The notes beneath the pieces were generated by a model, which worked only from the letters and a program-made list of their open reading frames with translations, had not been told where the DNA came from and made no database searches. This document shows, in pieces, positions 46,847 through 55,773 of a stretch of DNA of 64,000 nt (its first letter is position 1; every line of letters begins with the position of its first letter). The position numbers and the translations under genes were made by a program. The stretch is taken from positions 1 through 64,000 of the forward strand of contig NZ_JAFEUL010000016.1 in the NCBI RefSeq assembly GCF_016901225.1, written 5' to 3'. This stretch comes from Actibacterium sp. 188UL27-1 (lineage in GTDB: Bacteria > Pseudomonadota > Alphaproteobacteria > Rhodobacterales > Rhodobacteraceae).

Positions 46847-47677
46847 ATGGCCCGCGCCGTATCCCAGCAACGCAAGATCATTAACACCGTCCTGGCCTGG
46901 GCCGTCGGCCTGCTGATCTTTTTCCCGATCCTGTGGACCATCCTCACCAGTTTCAAGACAGAGGCCACGGCCATCGCCGACCCGCCCGTGTTCCTGTTCT
47001 TCGACTGGACGCTCGAAAACTATACCGTGGTCCAGGAACGGTCCGACTATATGCGGTTCCTGTGGAATTCCGTGATCATCGCGGGCGGCTCCACCCTCCT
47101 GGGCATCGTCATCGCCGTGCCCGCCGCCTGGTCCATGGCCTTTGTCCCGTCGAAACGGACCAAAGACATCCTGCTCTGGATGCTCTCGACCAAGATGTTG
47201 CCAGCCGTGGGCGTCCTTTACCCGATCTACCTGATCTTCATCCAGATGGGCCTGCTGGATACCCGCATCGGGCTGACCGTCGTTTTGATGCTGATCAACC
47301 TGCCGATCATCGTCTGGATGCTCTACACCTATTTCAAGGAAATCCCCGGTGAGATCCTGGAAGCCGCGCGGATGGATGGCGCCGGTCTGCGCGAAGAGAT
47401 CCTGTACGTCCTGACCCCCATGGCGATCCCCGGCATCGCCTCAACGGTACTGTTGAACATTATCCTCGCCTGGAACGAGGCATTCTGGACCCTGAACCTC
47501 ACCGCGGCCAAGGCCGCCCCGCTCACCGCGTTCATCGCCAGCTATTCCAGCCCGGAAGGGTTGTTTTACGCCAAGCTGTCCGCCGCCTCGACCATGGCCA
47601 TCGCGCCGATCCTGATCCTGGGCTGGTTCAGCCAAAAACAGCTGGTGCGCGGCCTCACCTTTGGTGCCGTCAAGTAA
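46847..47677 (+). CDS. Polyol ABC transporter permease (SmoG-like)
   Basis: Second permease, 276 residues, MalG/UgpE type. PILWTILTSFKTEATAIADPPVFLFF is the usual first periplasmic region, and EAARMDGAGLREEILYVLTPMAIPGI is the EAA loop. The preceding gene is 13 bases away and the ATPase gene 12 bases downstream, each with its own ribosome site (GAGGAT, AAGGAG). Confidence 0.9.
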   Translation: MARAVSQQRKIINTVLAWAVGLLIFFPILWTILTSFKTEATAIADPPVFLFFDWTLENYTVVQERSDYMRFLWNSVIIAGGSTLLGIVIAVPAAWSMAFVPSKRTKDILLWMLSTKMLPAVGVLYPIYLIFIQMGLLDTRIGLTVVLMLINLPIIVWMLYTYFKEIPGEILEAARMDGAGLREEILYVLTPMAIPGIASTVLLNIILAWNEAFWTLNLTAAKAAPLTAFIASYSSPEGLFYAKLSAASTMAIAPILILGWFSQKQLVRGLTFGAVK

Positions 47678-47689
47678 GGAGACACCAAT

Positions 47690-48694
47690 ATGGGACAAAT
47701 CACCCTCGACAGTGTCACGAAATCATTCGGCGACGTGCAGGTCATCCCGCCTCTGGACCTGACGATCGAGGATGGGGAATTCGCGGTCTTCGTCGGCCCC
47801 TCCGGCTGTGGCAAATCCACCCTCCTGCGCCTGATTGCAGGGTTAGAGGATACCACATCGGGTGCCATCCACATCGACGGGGCGGATGCCACCGACCAGC
47901 CCCCGGCCAAACGCCGCCTGGCCATGGTGTTCCAGTCCTATGCGCTCTACCCGCACATGACCGTGCGCAAGAACATCGCCTTTCCCATGCGCATGGCCAA
48001 GATCGACAAGGCCGAACAGGACCGCCGGATCGAACAGGCCGCCGCTGCCCTTAACCTCACCGACTATCTGGACCGCCGCCCCGGGCAGTTGTCCGGCGGC
48101 CAGCGCCAGCGGGTCGCCATTGGCCGGGCCATCGTGCGTGAACCCGCCGCTTTTCTGTTTGACGAGCCGCTGTCGAACCTTGATGCCGCCTTGCGCGTCG
48201 GCATGCGGCTGGAGATCAGCGAACTGCATAAACGCCTGAAAACCACCATGGTCTACGTCACCCATGACCAGGTCGAGGCAATGACAATGGCCGATAAGAT
48301 CGTGGTCCTGAGGGCCGGCCATATCGAACAGGTGGGCTCCCCGCTGGATCTGTACCGCGCGCCCCGCAACCTGTTTGTCGCGGGCTTCATCGGTTCGCCC
48401 AAAATGAACCTGATCGAGGGGCCCGCCGCCGCCGAACACAGCGCCCAGACGATCGGTATTCGCCCGGAACATATCGACGTCGGTGAAACGGGCGGCACCT
48501 GGACGGGCAAGGTTGGCGTGGCCGAACATCTGGGGTCCGACACGTTCTTTCACATCCACGAAACCGGCCTTGCCGACATGGTCACCGTCCGCGCGCCCGG
48601 CGAAGTCAATTTCAGCCACGGCGACACGATCCACCTGACGCCCCGCGCCGATCAGATCCACCGTTTTGACGCAGAAGGGCTCCGTATCCCATGA
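47690..48694 (+). CDS. Polyol ABC transporter ATP-binding protein (SmoK-like, MalK/UgpC family)
   Basis: Cytosolic ATPase, 334 residues. Walker [11 protein letters not shown]-loop region [14 protein letters not shown], signature [14 protein letters not shown], Walker [14 protein letters not shown], switch histidine in [12 protein letters not shown]. The C-terminal TOBE-type domain (about 235-334, [21 protein letters not shown]) is typical of sugar importers. The stop overlaps the dehydrogenase start (ATGA), coupling transport and catabolism. Confidence 0.93.
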   Translation: MGQITLDSVTKSFGDVQVIPPLDLTIEDGEFAVFVGPSGCGKSTLLRLIAGLEDTTSGAIHIDGADATDQPPAKRRLAMVFQSYALYPHMTVRKNIAFPMRMAKIDKAEQDRRIEQAAAALNLTDYLDRRPGQLSGGQRQRVAIGRAIVREPAAFLFDEPLSNLDAALRVGMRLEISELHKRLKTTMVYVTHDQVEAMTMADKIVVLRAGHIEQVGSPLDLYRAPRNLFVAGFIGSPKMNLIEGPAAAEHSAQTIGIRPEHIDVGETGGTWTGKVGVAEHLGSDTFFHIHETGLADMVTVRAPGEVNFSHGDTIHLTPRADQIHRFDAEGLRIP

Positions 48695-49458
48695 CCCAAC
48701 TCACCGGCAAAACTGCCCTGATCACCGGCGGGGCCCGGGGCATCGGCGCCGCTTTCGCCAAGGCCTATATCGACGCAGGCGCCCGGGTCGCCATCGCCGA
48801 TATCGACATCGCGCGCGCCCGAGAAACCGCCGCCGAAATCGGCGCCACTGCCATCGAGCTTGACGTCACCGAACAGGCCAGCATCGACCGCGCCGTGGCC
48901 GAAACGATCCAGACCCTGGGCCATATCGACATCCTGATCAGCAATGCCGCGATCTTCACCGCCGCCCCCATCATAGAGATCGAGCGCGCAGATTACGCCC
49001 GCACCTTCGACATCAACGTCGCTGGCACGCTCTTTACCCTGCAGGCCGTGGCCCGCCACATGATCGACCGGGGCCAGGGCGGCAAGATCATCAATATGGC
49101 CAGCCAGGCCGGACGCCGCGGCGAACCCCTTGTCGCCGTCTATTGCGCGACCAAGGCGGCCATCATCTCCCTCACGCAATCTGCCGGGCTGAACCTGATC
49201 CAGCATGGCATCAACGTGAACGCCATCTCCCCCGGTGTGGTCGATGGCGAACATTGGGACGGGGTCGACGCCTTATTCGCGCGGTTTGAGAACAAACCAC
49301 GCGGCCAGAAAAAGGCCGAAGTCGCCGCCGCCGTCCCCCATGGCCGCATGGGCCGGGCCGAGGATCTGACCGGCGTGGCCGTCTTCCTCGCCAGCGACGC
49401 GGCCGACTACATCGTGGCCCAAACCTACAACGTCGATGGTGGCCAATGGATGAGCTGA
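48691..49458 (+). CDS. Short-chain polyol dehydrogenase, sorbitol dehydrogenase (SmoS) type
   Basis: SDR enzyme of 255 residues likely oxidising sorbitol to fructose with NAD (L-iditol 2-dehydrogenase activity). NAD motif [15 protein letters not shown]-type motif [10 protein letters not shown], catalytic Ser in INMASQAG and the YxxxK pair in [11 protein letters not shown]. The ending [23 protein letters not shown] is typical of SmoS. It overlaps the ATPase gene by four bases and the mannitol dehydrogenase gene by 13 bases. Closely related SDRs act on galactitol, so the exact polyol is inferred from context. Confidence 0.87.
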   Translation: MTQLTGKTALITGGARGIGAAFAKAYIDAGARVAIADIDIARARETAAEIGATAIELDVTEQASIDRAVAETIQTLGHIDILISNAAIFTAAPIIEIERADYARTFDINVAGTLFTLQAVARHMIDRGQGGKIINMASQAGRRGEPLVAVYCATKAAIISLTQSAGLNLIQHGINVNAISPGVVDGEHWDGVDALFARFENKPRGQKKAEVAAAVPHGRMGRAEDLTGVAVFLASDAADYIVAQTYNVDGGQWMS

Positions 49459-50933
49459 CCCAGCCGCTGAAATTGTCCAACGCGACCCTGCCCGACCTGT
49501 CGCCGCAGGTCCGCGTGCCGCAATATGACCGCGCTGCCCTCACTCCCGGTATCGTCCATATCGGCCTGGGCAATTTCCACCGCGCGCACCAGGCCTGGTA
49601 CCTTCACCGCCTGTTCGACCAGGGCCTCAACCACGACTGGGCCATCATCGGCGCCGGCGTCCGCCCCAACGATGCCTGGCAGCGCGACAAGCTCGGGGTG
49701 CAGGACCACCTGACCACGCTGATCGAACTTGACCCCGCCGCCACCTCGGCTGAAATCTGCGGCTCCATGACTGGCTTCCTGCCCGTGGAGCCTGACAATG
49801 CTGCCCTCATTGCCCAGATGGCGGACCCGGCCATCCGCATCGTTGCGCTCACTGTCACCGAAGGCGGATATTACATCGACCCGGCCACGGGCGGCCTCGA
49901 TGCCACGCACCCCGATATCCAACATGACACGGCCCATCCCGACAGCCCCCGCACGGCCTTTGGCGCCATCGTCGCCGCCTTGAACCAGCGCCGCCGAAAT
50001 GGCCACGGGCCCTTCACCGGGCAAAGCTGCGACAACCTGCAGGGCAATGGCGCGATCCTGCGCCAGACGGTCGTGTCCCTTGCGCGGCTGTCCGATCCAG
50101 ACCTCGCCGATTGGATCGACGCCCAGTGCACCTTCCCCAATTCCATGGTCGATTGCATCGTGCCCGCCACCGGCCCGGCCGAGATTGCCCTGGCCTGCAG
50201 TTTCGGCATCGACGATGCCGCTCCCGTCACCCACGAAAACTTCCGCCAATGGGTGATCGAAGATAGCTTCTGCGCCGGGCGTCCCGACTGGGACAGGGTT
50301 GGCGCCACCTTCACCAGTGATGTCCACAGCTATGAAGCCATGAAGATCCGCCTTCTGAATGCCGGGCACCAGGTCATCGCCAATCCGGGAGAGATCCTGG
50401 GCCTGGGTACCATCGCCGATTGCATGGCCCATCCGGAGATCCGCGCTTTCTTTTACAGGATCGAACAGCGCGAGATTGCGCCCCATGTCGCCCCCGTGCC
50501 CGGCACGACACCTGACGCCTATATCGACATGATTGCCGGGCGGTTCGCCAACCCGGCGATCCGCGACACGACCCGCCGGGTGGCCTTTGACGGCTCTGCC
50601 CGCCATACCGGATTTGTGCTGCCCATCATCCGCGATGCCTTGACCGCCGGAACCGCGATAGAGGGGCTGGCCCTGGTCGAAGCGCTCTGGGCCCGCATGT
50701 GTGACGGCACCCGCGAAGACGGCTCCACCATCCAGCCCAACGATCCGCACTGGGCCGATCTTCAGGCGACGGCGCGCACGGCCAGGCACCGTCCCATGGC
50801 ATGGTTGGAGCAAGCGCATATCTACGGCGATCTCGCCACCGCCTCCCGCTTCGCCACGGCGTTCGAAAGCTGGCTCAACCAGCTGTGGTCCGACGGCTGC
50901 GTTGCCACCCTGCGGGCCTATTGCGCTGATTGA
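49446..50933 (+). CDS. mtlK: Mannitol 2-dehydrogenase (long-chain polyol dehydrogenase family)
   Basis: NAD-dependent oxidation of mannitol (or arabitol) to fructose (or xylulose). The 495 residues show the family layout: GIVHIGLGNFHRAHQAWYLHRLFDQG at the N-terminus, VTEGGYYIDPATGGLD, FPNSMVDCIVPAT, and the catalytic lysine in HSYEAMKIRLLNAGHQVIA. Starts inside the end of the SDR gene (ATG 49446). In Rhodobacter sphaeroides smoS and mtlK are likewise neighbours in the smo operon. The unit ends here, facing the opposing polyol operon; no strong terminator was seen. Confidence 0.9.
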   Translation: MDELTQPLKLSNATLPDLSPQVRVPQYDRAALTPGIVHIGLGNFHRAHQAWYLHRLFDQGLNHDWAIIGAGVRPNDAWQRDKLGVQDHLTTLIELDPAATSAEICGSMTGFLPVEPDNAALIAQMADPAIRIVALTVTEGGYYIDPATGGLDATHPDIQHDTAHPDSPRTAFGAIVAALNQRRRNGHGPFTGQSCDNLQGNGAILRQTVVSLARLSDPDLADWIDAQCTFPNSMVDCIVPATGPAEIALACSFGIDDAAPVTHENFRQWVIEDSFCAGRPDWDRVGATFTSDVHSYEAMKIRLLNAGHQVIANPGEILGLGTIADCMAHPEIRAFFYRIEQREIAPHVAPVPGTTPDAYIDMIAGRFANPAIRDTTRRVAFDGSARHTGFVLPIIRDALTAGTAIEGLALVEALWARMCDGTREDGSTIQPNDPHWADLQATARTARHRPMAWLEQAHIYGDLATASRFATAFESWLNQLWSDGCVATLRAYCAD

Positions 50934-51083
50934 AATGCAAAAGGTCAGTTCGACTGGATGAGGATATAGCCCGACCTGGAGGGCGTTCGAAACAGTTGAG
51001 CAGCTGCCCCAGTCATCAAATCATCCGACCGCTCCACGATTTGAAATGGCGCAAAATCGGCCTCCGGGGGGAGGTCGGCCGAT

Positions 51084-51103
51084 GCCCGGCCTATCAGCCG
51101 GGC
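51084..51103. other. Hairpin at the junction of the two convergent polyol operons
   Basis: GCCCGGC (51084-51090) and GCCGGGC (51097-51103) form a 7-bp GC stem with a six-base loop in the 211-base gap between convergent stops. No T-run on either side, so termination may need Rho. Confidence 0.45.
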
Positions 51104-51144
51104 AGGGCATTTGATCGGCGCTGCGACCACCTTTCATACACCGG

Positions 51145-51960
51145 CTACCAAACCAACCGTTCCATCGCATAAGTGGCCGTGGCATCCCGCGTTTGTTCCC
51201 CGGCCTGAACCCCGCTTTCAATCAACACGGTCTGCACCCCCACCGCCGCCGCCCCGGCAATATCATGCACCGGGCTGTCACCGATCATCAGCACACGCGC
51301 GGGCGGCACCGCTCCGACCATGGTCAGCGCCTGGCGAAAGAACACCGCTGACGGTTTGCCGATATAGGTCACGTCGCCCCCGGCCTGCGCATAGTCCTGC
51401 GCCACCAATCCCGCGCTGAACATCGGCCCTTGGGGCGTGTATTTTACCAGATCCGGGTTCGCGCACCAAACCGGGACCCCGCGTTTGGCCAGAGGCGCCA
51501 GCCGCGCGCCATAACTCTCCCGACTGGTCCCAACGGGATCGACCCCGGCGAGCAGAACAAGATCAGGCGCCTTCGTCCAGTCCACCATCTCAACATCAAG
51601 GCCAGCCAGCAGGTCAGCCTCGGTATCCGTCTGAACCGCATAAACCTTTGCCTTAATTGGCATTTCACCGGCGGTGAGGGCCGCGCTCAACCTGTGCCGC
51701 GCCACCTCCCCCGAACTCAGAACGCCGCTGATCAAGGTCGCGTCAAACCCGAAGCGGGCCAGTCGCGCAGCATTGGCCGCCGCTGATTTTCCAGAATTCG
51801 TGACAGCGATGATTGGAACGCCTCGGGCCACGATCCGGGTGAGGCACTCCAACGCGCCGTCGAACACGACCTGCCCGTCATGCAGGACCCCGTACTGGTC
51901 GCAAAGCACCGCATCGACCCCGTCGAGGATCTGCGAAATCCCGGTGATCCGCGTTGTCAT
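51145..51960 (-). CDS. HAD-superfamily IIA hydrolase (TIGR01459-like)
   Basis: A 271-residue HAD phosphatase of the NagD-like IIA class. The nucleophile region is DAVLCDQYGVLHDGQVVFDGA, motif II VTNSGKS, and motif IV with lysine VTYIGKPSAVFFRQAL ... RVLMIGDSPVHDIAGAAAVG. In the last position of the minus-strand polyol operon, with a four-base overlap from the upstream kinase, it may dephosphorylate a dead-end or intermediate sugar phosphate. Substrate unknown. Confidence 0.82.
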   Translation of the reverse strand: MTTRITGISQILDGVDAVLCDQYGVLHDGQVVFDGALECLTRIVARGVPIIAVTNSGKSAAANAARLARFGFDATLISGVLSSGEVARHRLSAALTAGEMPIKAKVYAVQTDTEADLLAGLDVEMVDWTKAPDLVLLAGVDPVGTSRESYGARLAPLAKRGVPVWCANPDLVKYTPQGPMFSAGLVAQDYAQAGGDVTYIGKPSAVFFRQALTMVGAVPPARVLMIGDSPVHDIAGAAAVGVQTVLIESGVQAGEQTRDATATYAMERLVW

Positions 51961-53204
51961 GGCAGATGCGGCAGGGCGAGGCGGGCAGCCCCCTCGCTCG
52001 CTTGGGTCGACAGGGAGTGTTTCACGGTGGCGCCGGTCAACCTTGCCCGCATCCGGGTCCAGACCGCGTTTTTGGCACCCCCGCCAACGGTGTAAAGCCC
52101 GGTCATTGCAGGAGCCCCAAGCTCCCTAAGCCGCTGATATCCCAAGGTTTCGATCCGCGCGACCCCATCAAGTAGGCCATGAAGGAACGCGACCCGGTCC
52201 GTGGGGCGCGGGTCCAGCCGCGGGGCCAGATCGGGGTCGTTGATCGGGAAACGCTCCCCGGCTTTGGGCAGCGGATAGTAGTCAAGACCACTGTCCCGAT
52301 CCGGGTCGATCTGGGCGGAAAGGGTCGTGATCTGGTCCGGCGTGAAATGTTGGAGGAGGACCGCACCGCCACTGTTCGAGGCTCCACCGGCCAACCACAT
52401 ATCGCCGATCCGGTGGCTGTAGATGCCATATGTGGGGGCAACGATCGGCGCCTCGCTCAATACCTTGATCGTCAGCGTCGTACCCAACGCCGTCACCCCA
52501 TGGCCCGGCGCATCCGCCCCCGTCGCCAGAAAAGACGCGCAGCCATCGGTCAGCCCAGCAACGAGCGGCACGCCCTGGGGCAGACCCAATGCGCCCGATG
52601 TCTGGCCAAAGACTGTCCCCGCGGGGACAACCTCTGGCAGCAGGGCTCGTCGCATGCCAGTCGTCCCGATCCAATCGGGCCAGCACCGGGCCACGGGGTC
52701 ATACCCGGTTTTCAGGGCGTTGCTTTCATCGGATGGCAAGACCCCATCGGTCAGCAAACTAGCGACCCAGTCGGCCTGGTGAAGGATACGGGCCACTCCG
52801 CTGCGCCCTTGCAGCTGCAAGGCCCGCGCCAGGGCCGACGAAGCGCTGCGGGCGGCACTCTGCTGGGGCGCGTGGGCCATGATGGCCGTGACGATTTCGA
52901 GATCGTCCACCGTGTCGTTATACATCAGCGCCCTGCCAACGGGATCGCCCGCAGCATCCAGGCCAAGCACCGTCCCCGATGTTCCGTCAACGCAAACCGC
53001 TCCGATCCGGGACAGCGGCATCCGATCAGCCAGCCGGTTGAGCGACAATCGCAACGCCGCGGCCCAAGTCGCGGGGTTGCAGGGGTCTGTCCCGGCCTCT
53101 GCCATCGTGGCCTGCCCAGCGGCGACAAGCCCACCATCGGGGTCAAGGGCTGCGGCGCGGATGCCGCTGGTCCCAACGTCGATGCCAAGGGCAACCGGTG
53201 TCAT
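51957..53204 (-). CDS. FGGY-family kinase resembling small D-ribulokinases (SePSK/XK-1 type)
   Basis: Cytosolic kinase of 415 residues, shorter than usual FGGY enzymes (about 500). It begins VALGIDVGTSGIRAAALD. DGTSGTVLGLD, SHRIGDMWLAGGASNSGGAVLLQ, SGLDYYPLPKAGERFPI and TVGGGAKNAVW resemble the Synechococcus/plant enzymes characterised as D-ribulose kinases. That points to phosphorylation of D-ribulose or a similar ketose. ATG 53204 begins at the family start; the longer frame to 53330 runs over the aldolase gene. It overlaps both neighbours by four bases. The 16-bp palindrome copy 2 lies within it. Confidence 0.75.
   Translation of the reverse strand: MTPVALGIDVGTSGIRAAALDPDGGLVAAGQATMAEAGTDPCNPATWAAALRLSLNRLADRMPLSRIGAVCVDGTSGTVLGLDAAGDPVGRALMYNDTVDDLEIVTAIMAHAPQQSAARSASSALARALQLQGRSGVARILHQADWVASLLTDGVLPSDESNALKTGYDPVARCWPDWIGTTGMRRALLPEVVPAGTVFGQTSGALGLPQGVPLVAGLTDGCASFLATGADAPGHGVTALGTTLTIKVLSEAPIVAPTYGIYSHRIGDMWLAGGASNSGGAVLLQHFTPDQITTLSAQIDPDRDSGLDYYPLPKAGERFPINDPDLAPRLDPRPTDRVAFLHGLLDGVARIETLGYQRLRELGAPAMTGLYTVGGGAKNAVWTRMRARLTGATVKHSLSTQASEGAARLALPHLP
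52614..52629. repeat. 16-bp palindrome TGTCCCCGCGGGGACA, copy 2 (inside kinase gene)
   Basis: Identical to the intergenic copy at 8388. On the coding strand it encodes part of VPAGT. Confidence 0.8.
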
Positions 53205-54247
53205 TCCCGGGCCGCCAGACTTTTGCGGTAGGCTTCGGCATCCCAATCCAGCAACGCGGCTTCGTCCGCAGCAGTCAACCGGTTCAACTTTGTCCCCGCG
53301 GGGACACGTAGCAAAACATCGCCCAAGCACCGCGCCATGGCCTGAACGGCGGGAGACGACCCCCCGGGGATCGCAACGCCCATACCCGGAAAAACAACGA
53401 AACGGCGCGGAGGATCCAGGTGTTCGATCCTTTCCAGGCTGTCGCTGAGATCAGTTGTGAAGGGATCACCAAGGGCAATGCCTGGACCCAGGAAGACAAG
53501 ATGATCTGGGTAAAGTGTTTCTCCGTTTGCCAACCCCAGTATATTGTCAGTTAACCCAACATGCTGAGATTGGGGAGGTCCAGGCACCCAACCTGTGCCT
53601 CCCAAGCTCTCCGCCAAATCATCGAAGGTCGGAATAGCAGACAGGAGGCCACGAGGCTCCAATGCGGCACTGACCCGGCGCAAAAGGTCTTCGGCGGAGG
53701 CGGGGGTGCAACCGCAGCAGATCAGGCCGTGATTGCCCAGAACGATCACGCGGGTCTTGGGCGTGGTGGCGGCCAGGATCGCCCGGGTCAGGTCACGCCC
53801 GGGTTTGACATAGGGCACGAACGCCGCGTCGAACTCTGCCAGCTTATCCGCCACCACCGCCGCGGCATCGGCGCGGATCGCGGTGGCGAGGGTGGCCACG
53901 CAATGGGTGTGCAAGACGACGGGCCAGGGGAGGGCTGCGTGAAACGATGTCTCGATCGAGGGGCGCAGATCCGTTTGCGCCACATCGGCGGGCACGAAAC
54001 CGGTATCCGGGATATCCTGATCGAGCGAGGCCAACAGGGCCGCGGCATCCACGGGGACCATGATATCCTTGGTCAAGGCATCGGCCAGCCAGGTGCCCGA
54101 TGCCTTGACCCACATGCACCCCTCGGACTTGATCGAAGTATTGCCGCCGGGGCCCTGAACCTGCAGGGGGTTGCTGCCAAGCCGGGCGGAGACGTCCAGC
54201 AAGGCGGCGTAGTTGTCAGAGGCGCGCAGGCTGTCCCATCCGGTCAT
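53201..54247 (-). CDS. Class II aldolase family protein, RhaD-like
   Basis: 348 residues, considerably longer than the OtnC-type aldolase elsewhere in the window. LQVQGPGGNTSIKSEGCMWVKASGTWLADAL resembles the aldolase half of bifunctional RhaD proteins (rhamnulose-1-phosphate aldolase/dehydrogenase). Metal ligands are likely in VVLHTHCVATLATAI and VIVLGNHGLICCG. Expected chemistry is retro-aldol cleavage of a ketose 1-phosphate to dihydroxyacetone phosphate and an aldehyde. ATG 54247 overlaps the flavoprotein stop by four bases; palindrome copy 3 lies near its 3' end. Confidence 0.78.
   Translation of the reverse strand: MTGWDSLRASDNYAALLDVSARLGSNPLQVQGPGGNTSIKSEGCMWVKASGTWLADALTKDIMVPVDAAALLASLDQDIPDTGFVPADVAQTDLRPSIETSFHAALPWPVVLHTHCVATLATAIRADAAAVVADKLAEFDAAFVPYVKPGRDLTRAILAATTPKTRVIVLGNHGLICCGCTPASAEDLLRRVSAALEPRGLLSAIPTFDDLAESLGGTGWVPGPPQSQHVGLTDNILGLANGETLYPDHLVFLGPGIALGDPFTTDLSDSLERIEHLDPPRRFVVFPGMGVAIPGGSSPAVQAMARCLGDVLLRVPAGTKLNRLTAADEAALLDWDAEAYRKSLAARE
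53291..53306. repeat. 16-bp palindrome TGTCCCCGCGGGGACA, copy 3 (inside aldolase gene)
   Basis: Identical to copies 1 and 2; here it again encodes VPAGT (LLRVPAGTKLNR) on the minus strand, in the same reading phase as copy 2. Confidence 0.8.
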
Positions 54248-55764
54248 GCGGCTGCGGCCTGTTGCAGCCATTGGTCAAAGGCCGCGATCTGCGCCTTGGT
54301 CAGGAAGATGCCATGCTTGGTGCGCCGGGTGAGAATGTCATCGGCGGTTTCGGCCCATTCGTTTTGGATGAGCCAGTCGGCCTCGACCTCATAAAAAAGC
54401 GCGCCGAAATGTTGGCCGAGGTCCGGCAGGGCCTTGGCGCCCGCCAGGAGTTTGGGGGCATCCGTACCGTAACAGCGGGCATAGTGGCGGGCCAGCGGAT
54501 CGGGCAGCCAGGGATGATCGGCGGCGAAACCTTTGAACCAGCTGTCGAAATCGGCGCCGGGCACATCGCCACCGGGCAGCGGCGCGGTGGCGGTCCAATC
54601 CTTGGCCATGGCCGGGAAGAACGGCACCAGTTTCTGCAATGCATGTTCCGACAGTTTGCGATAGGTCGTCAGCTTACCACCGAAAGCAGACAGGATGGGC
54701 GCGCGATCCCCGCCGCCATCCAGTTCAAACGTATAATCGCGGGTGACGGCGGAGGCCCCTTTGCTTTCGTCGTCATCAAAGAGCGGGCGGACCCCGGAAT
54801 AGCTGTGGAGCACGTCATCGGGCGTCAGTTGCGTGGTGAAATAGCGGTTGAGGATGGTCAGGAGGTAATCGGTTTCTTCGGGCGCGATCTGCACATCCTC
54901 GGGCCGGTCAGAGAACGGGATATCGGTGGTGCCGATCAGGGCCAGATCATCGAAATACGGATTGACGAAGATCAGTCGTTTGTCGGGCGCCTGGAGCACA
55001 TAGCCATGGTCGCCCTGCCACCAGCGTTTGGTGATGATATGGCTGCCCTTGACCAGCCGCACCCGGCGCTGGGAATTGACGCCAGCCACGTTGCCCAGCA
55101 CCTGTTCGACCCACGGACCGGCGGTGTTGACGATGGCGCGGGCGGTGATGTTGCGGGTCGCCCCGGTGCGGCTGTCGCGCAGGGTGGCGTGCCACAGCCC
55201 GCCGTCGCGTCGGGCGGAGGTGCAGGTGGTGCGGGTCAGCACCTCTGCCCCGCGGCGGGCGGCATCGACGGCGTTCAGCACGACGAGGCGGGCATCGTCG
55301 ATCCAGACATCCCAATAGGCGAAGGCGTTTTTGAACTGGGCGTTGACGATCTGCCCTTCGGGCGCGCGGGTCAGATTGACGGCGCGCGTGCCGGGCACGC
55401 GTTTGCGGCCCCCCAGATTGTCATAGAGGAACAGGCCCAGCCGGATCAGCCAGCGCGGGCGCTGTTCGGGGCTGTGGGGCAGGATCAGGCGAAGGGGCCA
55501 GCCAAGATGCGGGGCGACCTGGAGGACGACTTCCCGTTCGATCAGCGCTTCGCGGACCAGGCGGAATTCGTAATATTCCAGGTAGCGCAGGCCGCCATGG
55601 ATGTATTTGCCGGAGCGGGAGGACGTGCCTTGGGCGAGGTCGTCTTTCTCGCACAGGATCACGTTTAGGCCGCGCCCGGCCGCGTCGCGGGCGACACCTG
55701 CGCCGTTGATGCCACCGCCTATCACCAGCAGGTCGATTGGATTGGCCGTGTCAGTTGGGGTCAT
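54244..55764 (-). CDS. glpD: FAD-dependent glycerol-3-phosphate dehydrogenase-family protein (GlpD/EryB-like)
   Basis: Membrane-associated flavoprotein of 506 residues oxidising a polyol phosphate to a ketose phosphate and passing electrons to quinone. FAD motif DLLVIGGGINGAGVARDAAGRG, then LAQGTSSRSGKYIHGGLRYLEYYEFRLVREALIER, the GlpD hallmark, and SAFGGKLTTYRKLSEHAL near the end. Both GlpD and EryB (erythritol 1-phosphate dehydrogenase) share these motifs. The next genes upstream encode an EryA-like kinase rather than GlpK, so the natural substrate may not be glycerol 3-phosphate. Separated from the hydroxyacid dehydrogenase by nine bases. Confidence 0.82.
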   Translation of the reverse strand: MTPTDTANPIDLLVIGGGINGAGVARDAAGRGLNVILCEKDDLAQGTSSRSGKYIHGGLRYLEYYEFRLVREALIEREVVLQVAPHLGWPLRLILPHSPEQRPRWLIRLGLFLYDNLGGRKRVPGTRAVNLTRAPEGQIVNAQFKNAFAYWDVWIDDARLVVLNAVDAARRGAEVLTRTTCTSARRDGGLWHATLRDSRTGATRNITARAIVNTAGPWVEQVLGNVAGVNSQRRVRLVKGSHIITKRWWQGDHGYVLQAPDKRLIFVNPYFDDLALIGTTDIPFSDRPEDVQIAPEETDYLLTILNRYFTTQLTPDDVLHSYSGVRPLFDDDESKGASAVTRDYTFELDGGGDRAPILSAFGGKLTTYRKLSEHALQKLVPFFPAMAKDWTATAPLPGGDVPGADFDSWFKGFAADHPWLPDPLARHYARCYGTDAPKLLAGAKALPDLGQHFGALFYEVEADWLIQNEWAETADDILTRRTKHGIFLTKAQIAAFDQWLQQAAAA

Positions 55765-55773
55765 GGGCAGTCC

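Noticed and set aside
54262-55668. 468-codon plus-strand frame opposite the GlpD-like gene
   Set aside because: Shadow frame; the minus-strand protein has full FAD and family motifs and a coupled neighbour.
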